A stretch of 22,594 nt of DNA, from assembly GCA_030695725.1 (NCBI GenBank), contig JAUYPN010000079.1:1-22594 (forward strand). Reading direction: 5' to 3'. Both the position numbers and the translations under genes were made by a program. This DNA comes from Candidatus Omnitrophota bacterium (GTDB taxonomy: Bacteria; Omnitrophota; Gorgyraeia; 2-01-FULL-45-10). Positions 1-7,798 of this stretch are shown here, piece after piece. Below the pieces are notes generated by a model, which made no database searches, was not told the origin of the DNA, and worked only from the letters and a program-made list of their open reading frames with translations. Positions within the stretch are counted from its first letter, which is position 1, and each line of letters starts with the position of its first letter.

Positions 1-3000
1 GCGCGTCGTTATAGTAAAAAATATTATTTTTAGCTATAAGATTTGAGTCTGTAATATATAACGCGGATCCTCTGTATGCCTTGGTAAAGTTAAAGCTGTT
101 ATTGATGATGGAAACGTTGCTATTGTATGCTGATAATGCCCCACCACACCCTCCGTTAAAAGCCTGATTATTTGAAAAGATATTATTGTAAATGTTTGCA
201 GTAGAATTATCTATGCGGATGCCTGCCGTCCCACCCCAGCTCCCATTGTTCGAAAGAGTATTACCAATTATGTCAGCATGGGTATTATTTGCTATGCTGA
301 TAGCCCCCCATGACCATGAATTGCCCACAGCGTTATTCTTGATAAGGGCGGTGCCTCCGTTTAAATAGATTCCATTATGCGTGTCCCCGTAGCCATTGCC
401 TCCTATACCGTTGCCTTCGATATGAACCGAATTATTACCGTATCCACTGATAACGCCGCTCATCATATTATTATCTAAAATGGTCGCTGATGCGTCCTGC
501 TGTAAAATTATCGAAATACGAGCCATTAAGTTATTGTCGATCTTCAAAGTTTTCACTGTGGAATCGCAATCAATCCTAACAACGTTCCAGCCGCCAATAG
601 TAAGACCGGCTATTCTTGTTTCAGCTCCATCAATATTTGAACAAGCTATGATTGGAGTGCTGTAATCGGACCACTCAATCTGTGATCCCTGGTTGTCCCC
701 CTGCAGAATGATTCCGCTTTTGTTTATCACAAGCGATTCTCTGTAGATGCCCTCCCGCACAATAATCGTATTTCCGTCAGAGGCAGCATCAATGCCCTCC
801 TGTATTTTATCGAACGAATGCTCATACGATCCATCCTCGCTCGGGTCATTAGAATTCACCATATCCACAAATATAAAGGAAGGATCCTGCGGTTCAGCAG
901 GGCTAAATACCTTATTCGTTGCCGCCATCACCTTTTCGTTCTTCATGAAATTGTTCCATATAAGACCTGAACGATAATTTTCTATCATGAGAACCTGCTG
1001 GCCTACATCGATACCCCTATATACACCGGAAAACATTTCGTTATGGTTAAAAGAGTCCCTTGGGCCATAAGTACCCCATAGATGGTGATAATATTTCTGA
1101 TAATAGTTTCGCAATGCCCTGAATGCCAAATTTGCATCAAGAGCTTCCGATGAAGAGGTTCTCATTAAAGGCATGCAACTTATTGCGCCATATGGCGCAA
1201 TAGTGCCATCATGGATTCCAGCACCCCCATACTGTGTGGGAGCGGCGCCGAATGGAAACCAATCATAAGGATACCAATAAGGGGGTGGTACCAGATACTT
1301 GCAGGCAGTTATCCCCCAACTATTCTCTCCATAAGAAGAATAAGCGGATGCATTATCGATACAAAACTGTCTATTGGCATACGCAGCGTTCACGGAATTA
1401 ACCCACCAATTGATCGGTCTTTTTGATGAACTCACTAGAGAGGGGTTGTCTTTACCGAATTTTTTAAAGTCAAAGAAGCAATGGCCTTGTAAATAGGTAT
1501 AGAGAGAGGCATACGGAGAACCTACCACAGCATATCCGCCATATTCCACGGGTACACGCGGCCAGCTATACATTGTTTTAAGCATATCCTGATTATCAGG
1601 ATTGGCGCCTATGGCTAAGAGCGAAATAAGCATAGTTTCATCACTGGGGGCATCCCATGTATAATACGGATTAACAGTAGATCCGGGAAACCATTCACGC
1701 GAAAATTGATGTTTGGCAATGACTAAAAAATAATTCCAATTTATATTGTTATAAATTTGTGTAGCTTTTGTCTTTACTTCTCCACCAAAATATTCACCAG
1801 CTGTAATAGCACCGGCCAAAAATAGCGCCATGTCACTTGTCTGAACCCGTGAACCACCTCCGCGGTTGCCGTTAAAGTGTATATATTCGAATAAAAACCC
1901 AGCTACTCCGTAATCGTTCCCATCTGGTGCCTGATTGGATTGGTAAGTTATGCAATTATCTAAGACCTGGATTACACGCGCTCTCACCTCAGCAGGGCTA
2001 ACTGTCCAATGAGGCGATGTCTGATAACGCTCTGCCATTACGCATAATGCCGCAAGACCAAAACCGGTGGCAGAAACACTTGAGAAATTGGAAGTGTCAG
2101 AGTATTTTACAAATCCGTTAGTGAGTACCTCATTATAAAAGTATAACGCTGCCTTCGCCTCGGTCTGGTCTAAAAGCTCTTCGTCGGTTATAGGTGGAAA
2201 TACCGGCAGGATATTTATGGACAGAGTCTTTGTGGCTGTCTTCAGTCTGGCATCTGTTACCTTGGCGACGAAGCCGAATGTATTCGCTACAGTTGGAATG
2301 CCGGATATCTCCCCGGTCGCGCTATTGAGAGTCAGCCCATCCGGCAGGTTCTGTTCCACGATAGACCACGTATAGGGCGGCGTACCATCTATTGCATTGA
2401 GATTCTCATTATAGTCCTCGCCCGCTATCCCGTCCGGCAGGCTGGCGGTCAATATTGTGGGAGGAGGAACCGTATCGAGTACTATAGTATCAGAACAAGA
2501 GCCGGACCAGTTGCCTGCGGCATCTTTATATTTAACGTAGACTGTCTTTGTGCCGTCGCCTATAAGAAGGGTCCAGGATTTGGTAGCGGCATAGGCCTCC
2601 GGAGTTGACCATGTGGAATTGTTATTTGAGAACTGCATCTGAGCGCCTGTGCCCATGCCGCTGCCTGTATCTGTAGCGGATAGAGTCAGTGTAACTGTCT
2701 GGTTGTTGGTATCAGCGGCGCCGCCATTAATAAGGATAGAGCCCGTAGGAGGCGTGGTGTCAGCTATAGACAACGTGATGGTGTCTGAATAGGCTATAGA
2801 CCAGTTGCCGGCGGCGTCTTTAAATTTCACGCGCACGGTCTTAGTGCCGTTTCCTGAGGTGAGAGTCCACGATTTGGTAGTAGAGTAGGCTTCCGAAGTT
2901 GACCATGTGATGTTGTCATTAGAGAACTGCATCTGAGATACACCGGAACGACTGTCGGTCGCCGAGAGATTTAAGGTGACGCTCAAAGAGGTTGCGGTAG

Positions 3001-4138
3001 CCGCGCCGTTATTTATCCTTATCGAGCCGGTCGGGGCTACTGTATCCAATATTATGCTGTCCGAATAGGCGCTTGACCAGTTGCCTGCAGCGTCCTTGAA
3101 TTTAACATAGACATATTTTGTGCCATTTCCTGATGTAAGGGTCCAGGATTTGGTAGCGGCATAGGCCTCCGGAATCGACCATGTGGAATTATTGTTTGAA
3201 AACTTCATCTGGGAGAGGCCGCTTCCTCCAACATTGTCCTGGCCGGAGAGATTGAGAGTTACGGAAATAGAGTTCGTATATGAAGCGTTGTTATTCACCT
3301 TGATGGAACCGGTTGGCAGGCCGGTATCCAGGATTATCGTATCGGAGTAAACGCCTGACCAGTTGCCTGCCGCGTCCCTGAACTTTACGTATACGGTCTT
3401 CGTGCCGGCGCCTGTGGTAAGTGTCCAGTTTTTTGTAGCGGCATAGGTTTCCGCGACCGACCAGGTGGAATTGTTGTTTGAGAACCGCATCTGGCTGACA
3501 GTACCACCCGAGTCAGTGGCAGAGAGTGTAAGAGTGGCGGCGATAGAGCTCGTATATTGGTTACCGGAATTAATGATTATGGTGCCGACAGGTGAAGTAT
3601 TATCTGTGATAGACCATGTACCTTTTTGTATCCAATTAGCTATTACGTTAGAATCATCTTTTACATAGAGATACGTCTTCTTCGCTCCTGTGAATGTGGG
3701 TTTGAATGTGACTGACCATGTTACAGAGAGAGTGGCTCCTGAGCCTGATATTGTAGTTGTAGAACAATCTAGCTTTGCGTAGGAGTTCTCGATTATGTTA
3801 GATGATCCTGGGGTGAATCCACCGAGCCAGCGAGTGGCTTCATTGGTGTCGTTATCTTTACAAAGGTACAATTTATTGGCGTTCTGGTCATAACGGCCGT
3901 AGAAGCAGTTAGTACCGCTAATGGCTGTGTTTATCAGGAAGCGGGCATCATAGAGGTTCTGCCAGCCGTCGGCGTCTGTGTAGGTGGTGGTGAATGAGAC
4001 TGCTTGATCGGGACTCGATGAACCTGAAGATGGAGCTACGGTACCTACTTTGGGGGTTATGTTAGCTGCGAATGCGCATGTGGCACACAATAAAAAGGCC
4101 GGGATCAATATCCCGGACATTAACTTTCGTGTTACCAT
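1..4138 (-). CDS. Large exported multidomain protein: Ig-like repeats + GH144/glycoamylase domain + beta-helix (3' end outside window)
   Basis: The minus-strand frame is open from ATG 4138 to the window edge (1379 codons, no stop). A GGGAGG ribosome site sits 6 nt before the ATG. Residues 1-24 form a signal peptide ending AFA. Residues ~26-180 are a Tyr/Asp-rich domain I do not recognise. Residues ~182-555 hold four Ig-like repeats of 92-98 residues, each with a FSN(N/D)N.TWS motif and a DAAGNWS motif. Residues ~557-642 look like a putative-Ig (He_PIG-like) domain. Residues ~645-1070 match the GH144/PF10091 'glycoamylase' family: ATGFGLAAL (~687), TSDMALFLAGAI, DGTIAPYGA (~979), and MIENYRSGLIWNNFMKN near the end. 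Known GH144 members are endo-beta-1,2-glucanases, so secreted or cell-surface glucan cleavage is inferred. From ~1085 on, short Asn/Gly-rich beta-helix rungs (DUF1565/NosD-like) follow and continue past the edge. The substrate is unproven and the C-terminus unseen. Confidence 0.85.
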   Translation of the reverse strand, partial: MVTRKLMSGILIPAFLLCATCAFAANITPKVGTVAPSSGSSSPDQAVSFTTTYTDADGWQNLYDARFLINTAISGTNCFYGRYDQNANKLYLCKDNDTNEATRWLGGFTPGSSNIIENSYAKLDCSTTTISGSGATLSVTWSVTFKPTFTGAKKTYLYVKDDSNVIANWIQKGTWSITDNTSPVGTIIINSGNQYTSSIAATLTLSATDSGGTVSQMRFSNNNSTWSVAETYAATKNWTLTTGAGTKTVYVKFRDAAGNWSGVYSDTIILDTGLPTGSIKVNNNASYTNSISVTLNLSGQDNVGGSGLSQMKFSNNNSTWSIPEAYAATKSWTLTSGNGTKYVYVKFKDAAGNWSSAYSDSIILDTVAPTGSIRINNGAATATSLSVTLNLSATDSRSGVSQMQFSNDNITWSTSEAYSTTKSWTLTSGNGTKTVRVKFKDAAGNWSIAYSDTITLSIADTTPPTGSILINGGAADTNNQTVTLTLSATDTGSGMGTGAQMQFSNNNSTWSTPEAYAATKSWTLLIGDGTKTVYVKYKDAAGNWSGSCSDTIVLDTVPPPTILTASLPDGIAGEDYNENLNAIDGTPPYTWSIVEQNLPDGLTLNSATGEISGIPTVANTFGFVAKVTDARLKTATKTLSINILPVFPPITDEELLDQTEAKAALYFYNEVLTNGFVKYSDTSNFSSVSATGFGLAALCVMAERYQTSPHWTVSPAEVRARVIQVLDNCITYQSNQAPDGNDYGVAGFLFEYIHFNGNRGGGSRVQTSDMALFLAGAITAGEYFGGEVKTKATQIYNNINWNYFLVIAKHQFSREWFPGSTVNPYYTWDAPSDETMLISLLAIGANPDNQDMLKTMYSWPRVPVEYGGYAVVGSPYASLYTYLQGHCFFDFKKFGKDNPSLVSSSKRPINWWVNSVNAAYANRQFCIDNASAYSSYGENSWGITACKYLVPPPYWYPYDWFPFGAAPTQYGGAGIHDGTIAPYGAISCMPLMRTSSSEALDANLAFRALRNYYQKYYHHLWGTYGPRDSFNHNEMFSGVYRGIDVGQQVLMIENYRSGLIWNNFMKNEKVMAATNKVFSPAEPQDPSFIFVDMVNSNDPSEDGSYEHSFDKIQEGIDAASDGNTIIVREGIYRESLVINKSGIILQGDNQGSQIEWSDYSTPIIACSNIDGAETRIAGLTIGGWNVVRIDCDSTVKTLKIDNNLMARISIILQQDASATILDNNMMSGVISGYGNNSVHIEGNGIGGNGYGDTHNGIYLNGGTALIKNNAVGNSWSWGAISIANNTHADIIGNTLSNNGSWGGTAGIRIDNSTANIYNNIFSNNQAFNGGCGGALSAYNSNVSIINNSFNFTKAYRGSALYITDSNLIAKNNIFYYNDA
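2475..3600 (-). repeat. Four tandem Ig-like domain repeats, partly identical at DNA level
   Basis: Equivalent sites (the gtcca motif before the TTGG/TKSW-coding segment) lie at 2571, 2865, 3141 and 3423, so the units are 276-294 bp (92-98 codons). The second and fourth units share an uninterrupted 37-bp identity (2567-2603 and 3137-3173), while the others differ at scattered positions. This suggests recent duplication or gene conversion among units. The units lie within the large exported protein and probably act as a stalk between the signal peptide and the catalytic domain. Confidence 0.85.
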
Positions 4139-4281
4139 GTCAGTCCTCCCGTTTTATGTTGCAGATCACCAACGGTGTTCAGCTCCGGATAAGGAGCTTA
4201 AATAATATTGTAGTACCGGAAAAAAATAATGCAACAACTAAATTTCCAGATATTTGATGTCTTAACTGGCGTGTATTGAAT
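4139..4281 (-). other. Structured 5' leader of the GH144-like gene
   Basis: About 140 nt separate the predicted transcription start (~4281) from ATG 4138. On the minus strand the last 60 nt contain two small perfect hairpins: AGCTCC/GGAGCT with a TTATCC loop, and CACC/GGTG with a GTT loop. These are followed by the GGGAGG ribosome site. An upstream TCCGG can alternatively pair with CCGGA in the first hairpin. I see no U-tract terminator and no match to a riboswitch consensus that I know. Confidence 0.35.
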
Positions 4282-4287
4282 AACGAA

Positions 4288-4316
4288 AGTATGCAGCATA
4301 TTTTGTGTTTTGTCAA
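4288..4316 (-). promoter_or_regulatory. Sigma70-type promoter for the GH144-like gene
   Basis: The minus strand reads TTGACA (4311-4316), a 17-bp spacer, then CATACT (4288-4293, 4 of 6 consensus). It lies between the end of the TPR gene (4351) and the start of the large exported protein (4138). It would give the large protein its own transcript. Confidence 0.55.
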
Positions 4317-4350
4317 GAAGAATTTGATTTTTCAGCAAACAAAGATCAGG

Positions 4351-6087
4351 TCAATAATTTCCAGACTGCTCCAGCTCCTCTATACGATCTTTTGCTCCGT
4401 CGACATAATTGGCTAATTGCGGCGTGGCGAATTTTATGAAATTTTTATAGGCATCTATCGCCTCTCTGACGCGCCCCGCCTTTTCCGAAACGAGGGCTTT
4501 ATTAAAATAGGCGTTGGCGGATTGCGGATTGGCTAATATCGCTTTGTCAAAATCTTCTATGGCTTTATCGTACATACCCCTCTTCACATAAAGTATGCCG
4601 CGGTTTATATAGCCGGACATATGATTGGGATTGAGCTCGATGAATTTATTGTAATCCGGCAGGGCCTTATCGTACTTTCCCTGATTGTCGTAGACGAGCC
4701 CGCGGTTAAAATAGCCCTCGGAATTTTTAGGATCTATCGATATGGCTTTATTGAAATCCGAAACGGCCTGTTCGTACTGAGTCCTGTTCGAGTGCACGAT
4801 ACCGCGGTTCAGATAAGCTTCGATATATTTTGGATTTACTTCTATCGCCTTCGCGTAATATTTCAGGCTCTCTTCATACTGGATCTTGCTGTCGTAAACA
4901 AGGGCTATGTTAAAAAAGGCCTGCGCGAATTTCGGATTGATCTCGAGGACCTTATCAAAATCCGTTATAGCCTCGTTGAAAAAACCTTTCCGGGCGTAAG
5001 CGATGCCGCGGTTCATGTATGGGTCTATGTTCTTGTCGTTCGCGTCTATAATTTTTGTGAAATCCGATATGGCGCTGTCATAATCGCCGCGGCTTAGGTA
5101 CGCGTTGGCGCGGTTAAAGAATATTTCGCTGGTTTCCGGCCTCAGGTCTATCGCTTTTGTATAGTCATATATAGCCTGTGTGTAATCTCCCTGCCTGGCA
5201 TAGACCGCGCCGCGGTTAAAATACGCCTCGGCGTACTGGCCGTCCAGCTCCAGGGCTTTATTGTAATCCGAGATGGCGGAGTCGTTCTGGCCCTGATTGA
5301 AATATAAGTTTCCCCTGTTAAGATATGCTTCCGGATACCGGCCGTTTAATTCCATCGCCTTTTCGACGTCGGCCATGGACTTTTCGGTCTCCAACTTATT
5401 CGCGTAGGAGATGGCCCGGGACAGGAAGCTCTCGGCGTTCTTCGGATCGAGCTCTATCGATCTGTCATAGTCGGCTATGGCTTCCTCGAATTTCCTTTCA
5501 CGCGCGTACGTAAGGCCCCTGTTCAGATAGGCGTCCGGATTCCCGGCGTCGAGCTTCAGGGCTTTATTGAAATCGGCCATCGCCTCCCGGCGCATCTCCT
5601 TTTCGTTATAGACCTTGCCCCGGTCCACATACAGGGAAGAGTCGTCCTCGCATTCATATACGGCCTTGTTGTAATAGTATAGAGCCTGGTCGTGTTTACC
5701 CAGCTTCGTATAAGCAAGTCCGATATTCGCGTAAGCATCGCCGCAAGACGGATCCAGCTCAAGCGCTCTCGTGTAGTCAAGTATGGCTCTTTCGAATTCT
5801 CCTTTCTTATAATAGATTATGCCCCTGTTGATGAAGGCTCCGGCGTACCGCGGCTTCAAATCTATCGCCATGCTGTAATCGGATACGGCTTTATCATCCA
5901 TCCCTTTGCTCTCATAGATATTCCCGCGCCTAAAGTATAGCCCGGCGTCGGAAGGGTCCGATTCTATCGCGCTGTTTAAGGAATTGAGAACGTCATCCGG
6001 ACTGATCCCGCCATCAGCGTAAACCGTTCCGCAGGCCGAAAGTAAGAACATGAACAATATCGCCAAAGACTTAACCGGGAATCTCAA
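4351..6087 (-). CDS. TPR-repeat lipoprotein (15 TPR units)
   Basis: A 578-residue protein with a lipoprotein signal peptide (hydrophobic stretch then LSAC, Cys at ~19), so it is probably lipid-anchored in the envelope. After a short linker it has 15 consecutive 34-residue TPR units with the canonical (A/Y)-x-NRG-x-x-Y...A-I-x-D-(Y/F)-x-K-A-I-x-L-(D/N)-P pattern, then a short C-terminal helix. The TTG start is supported by a GAAGGA ribosome site about 6 nt upstream. It overlaps the end of lnt by 17 nt and so is translationally coupled and last in the prfB-secA-lnt unit. TPR arrays are protein-binding scaffolds; partners cannot be named here. Coupling to lnt fits, since Lnt completes acylation of lipoproteins such as this one. 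Confidence 0.88.
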   Translation of the reverse strand: MRFPVKSLAILFMFLLSACGTVYADGGISPDDVLNSLNSAIESDPSDAGLYFRRGNIYESKGMDDKAVSDYSMAIDLKPRYAGAFINRGIIYYKKGEFERAILDYTRALELDPSCGDAYANIGLAYTKLGKHDQALYYYNKAVYECEDDSSLYVDRGKVYNEKEMRREAMADFNKALKLDAGNPDAYLNRGLTYARERKFEEAIADYDRSIELDPKNAESFLSRAISYANKLETEKSMADVEKAMELNGRYPEAYLNRGNLYFNQGQNDSAISDYNKALELDGQYAEAYFNRGAVYARQGDYTQAIYDYTKAIDLRPETSEIFFNRANAYLSRGDYDSAISDFTKIIDANDKNIDPYMNRGIAYARKGFFNEAITDFDKVLEINPKFAQAFFNIALVYDSKIQYEESLKYYAKAIEVNPKYIEAYLNRGIVHSNRTQYEQAVSDFNKAISIDPKNSEGYFNRGLVYDNQGKYDKALPDYNKFIELNPNHMSGYINRGILYVKRGMYDKAIEDFDKAILANPQSANAYFNKALVSEKAGRVREAIDAYKNFIKFATPQLANYVDGAKDRIEELEQSGNY

Positions 6088-7798
6088 TTTTATTCCTTCT
6101 TTTTATGAAACGGGACAGGTAAAAGACGGTAAAGAATATGCACAGGTAAGCGAATATGTCGCCGTAGGCCGCATATACCGTCATGGTCCTCGACAGGACT
6201 ATCTCCTCGGTCTTGAACCCGTCCACGAACAGGTCCCGGCCTTCTTTCGAAACTTTTGAGACGATACGCCCCTTCTGGTCTATGAAACATGAAAGCCCCG
6301 TATTCGCCGCCCTCACAACGCTGATCCTGTTCTCCACCGCCCTGAATACGGAGGCCTGGGCGTGCTGGTACGCGGCGCTCGACCTTCCGAACCACGCGTC
6401 GTTGGTTATATTGACGAGAAAGCCGGCGTTATTCTTCACGAGGCCCCGCGCCAGATGAGGAAATATATCCTCGAAACATATGAGGCACCCGAAACCCACC
6501 CTCTTCGTCAGCTTCCAATTGCGGTCCTCGTCTTTTGCGGACCTTTCTATCGGGAATCTTAAGACCGTAAACTCTTTTCCTCCTACAAAATCCCCTATGG
6601 GACGCGGCGCGAACCTGTGGACGAAGAAGAATAGATTTTTTAACGGCACATATTCGCCGAAGGGCACAAGGCGCATCTTGTCGTAATGCCCGGCGGGCGA
6701 GCCGTCCTTCGGAAAAAGGAAAGCGCTGTTGTAATAGAGTTCCCTGCTATTGGCCTCTTCGTATCTCGGAGCCCCGACCAATAGAGGCGCATCCGCTTTT
6801 ACGGCGAGGCTCCTCACCCATCCCAATAACCTGCTCTGGTTTTCGATAAATCCGGGAACGGAAGTTTCGGGCCATATTATGAGGTCCGGTTTTTCAAGTG
6901 CGCAAGACTCTGTAAGCGCTCCATATCTCTCTATTATCAGTCCGGTAAAACGCTCATCCCACTTCTGCTCCTGGGGTATGTTGCCCTGCACCACGGAGAC
7001 CTTCAGTCTTTCTCCCGTGAATACATTATTGAGCCTCAACGATCCGTATCCCAGGGCCGCCGCTATCAGAACGGCTGCAATAGCAACAGGAATCAAGAAT
7101 AACCGCTTACCCGCCTGCGAGGCGGGATCCCCCCTAGCCCGCCTCGCAGGCGGGGTGAGGAAATTTTTTATCACCAGGAAGGCCGCGGCGTTGAACATCG
7201 CAATAAGAAAACTCACTCCGTACGCTCCGGTTATATCGGCAATCTGTATGATCGGCAGATTCTGGCTTTGCGAATATCCCAGTAACGCCCAGCCAAAACC
7301 GGTCAACGCGTGCGAACGCGCCCATTCGAGCGCCGCCCATGCGGCGGGGACGTAGAAGAGTGGCTCGAAAAATCCGTCATTGCGAGGCCCGAAGGGCCGA
7401 AGCAATCCCGCTTTTAAAGAGATTGCTTCGGTCGCTTCGCTCCCTCGCAATGACGATGTTAAACGGTTCGATAACAAGTTCTTTATGATCAAACCGAAGA
7501 GGCCGAAGTACAACGCAAGATACGCCGCTACGATGATCATCCCCGGCAGGCTCACGTGAGCGAGCCAGTAGATCGTTCCCAGGAAAAATAAGAATCCGGT
7601 GAGATACGATAATAAAAATGCTTTAAGAGGTTTTTGATTTTCTAACGCGAAGAACAAAGGAATAAAAGCGACCCAGGCGAGTATCCAGAAATTAAATCCG
7701 GGGAAGGAGAGAATTAATAACAGAGCTGAGACTACGGCAAACAACGGCTGATAGCTGAAAGCTGATAGCTGAAAGCTTTTTTTCATTTTCCGCAGCAT
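6071..7798 (-). CDS. lnt: Apolipoprotein N-acyltransferase
   Basis: Lnt adds the third acyl chain to lipoproteins in the inner membrane. The 575-residue protein has N-terminal membrane helices (from ~18 to 210), then a nitrilase-type domain with the Glu-Lys-Cys triad: E311 in WPETSVPG, K374 in [14 protein letters not shown] and C441 in CFEDIFP. It ends with a membrane helix (~542-562). Three short repeats lie in frame: residues ~8-17 (tandem 14-mer), ~115-142 (81-bp palindrome) and ~215-230 (45-bp palindrome). All fall outside the nitrilase domain and none breaks the frame, so the enzyme is probably active. The start is uncertain: ATG 7798 overlaps the end of secA by 16 nt, while ATG 7786 makes a tight ATGA overlap with the secA stop and is equally plausible. 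Confidence 0.93.
   Translation of the reverse strand: MLRKMKKSFQLSAFSYQPLFAVVSALLLILSFPGFNFWILAWVAFIPLFFALENQKPLKAFLLSYLTGFLFFLGTIYWLAHVSLPGMIIVAAYLALYFGLFGLIIKNLLSNRLTSSLRGSEATEAISLKAGLLRPFGPRNDGFFEPLFYVPAAWAALEWARSHALTGFGWALLGYSQSQNLPIIQIADITGAYGVSFLIAMFNAAAFLVIKNFLTPPARRARGDPASQAGKRLFLIPVAIAAVLIAAALGYGSLRLNNVFTGERLKVSVVQGNIPQEQKWDERFTGLIIERYGALTESCALEKPDLIIWPETSVPGFIENQSRLLGWVRSLAVKADAPLLVGAPRYEEANSRELYYNSAFLFPKDGSPAGHYDKMRLVPFGEYVPLKNLFFFVHRFAPRPIGDFVGGKEFTVLRFPIERSAKDEDRNWKLTKRVGFGCLICFEDIFPHLARGLVKNNAGFLVNITNDAWFGRSSAAYQHAQASVFRAVENRISVVRAANTGLSCFIDQKGRIVSKVSKEGRDLFVDGFKTEEIVLSRTMTVYAAYGDIFAYLCIFFTVFYLSRFIKRRNKIEIPG
7110..7154. repeat. GC-rich palindromic element inside lnt
   Basis: A perfect 17-bp inverted repeat: cccgcctgcgaggcggg at 7110-7126 and its reverse complement at 7138-7154, with an 11-nt loop. 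Total length is 45 bp, exactly 15 codons. It is read through as residues ~215-230 of Lnt ([13 protein letters not shown]), between membrane segments. Confidence 0.85.
7375..7455. repeat. 81-bp nested palindromic element inside lnt
   Basis: Outer arms cgtcattgcgagg (7375-7387) and its exact reverse complement (7443-7455) form a 13-bp inverted repeat. Inner arms cgaagcaatc (7398-7407) and gattgcttcg (7421-7430) add a further perfect 10-bp pair. The length of 81 bp equals 27 codons, so the lnt frame is kept (residues ~115-142). The 'cgtcattgcgag...gaagcaatc' type is, to my knowledge, a dispersed repeat in various uncultured and deltaproteobacterial genomes. Confidence 0.85.
7747..7776. repeat. 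Tandem 14-bp repeat at the 5' end of lnt
   Basis: Two perfect copies of gctgatagctgaaa (7747-7760 and 7761-7774) followed by gc. On the minus strand they are translated as FQLSAFSYQ near the Lnt N-terminus, just before the first membrane helix. Confidence 0.8.

Noticed and set aside
2475..3600. Regular repeats as a possible CRISPR array
   Set aside because: Units are 276-294 bp, coding, and correspond to Ig-like protein domains; there are no short repeats with unique spacers anywhere in the window.
4621..5097. Plus-strand open frame of 158 codons within the TPR gene
   Set aside because: It is antisense to the regular TPR coding repeats, shows no family features and has no ribosome site; it is a by-product of repeated codon use.
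6750..7355. Plus-strand open frame of 201 codons opposite lnt
   Set aside because: It is antisense to catalytic Lnt motifs and extends through the palindromic repeat; no independent support.
7110..7455. Repeats in lnt as insertion sequences that inactivate the gene
   Set aside because: They carry no transposase, have no visible target duplication, keep the frame, and all three catalytic residues remain.
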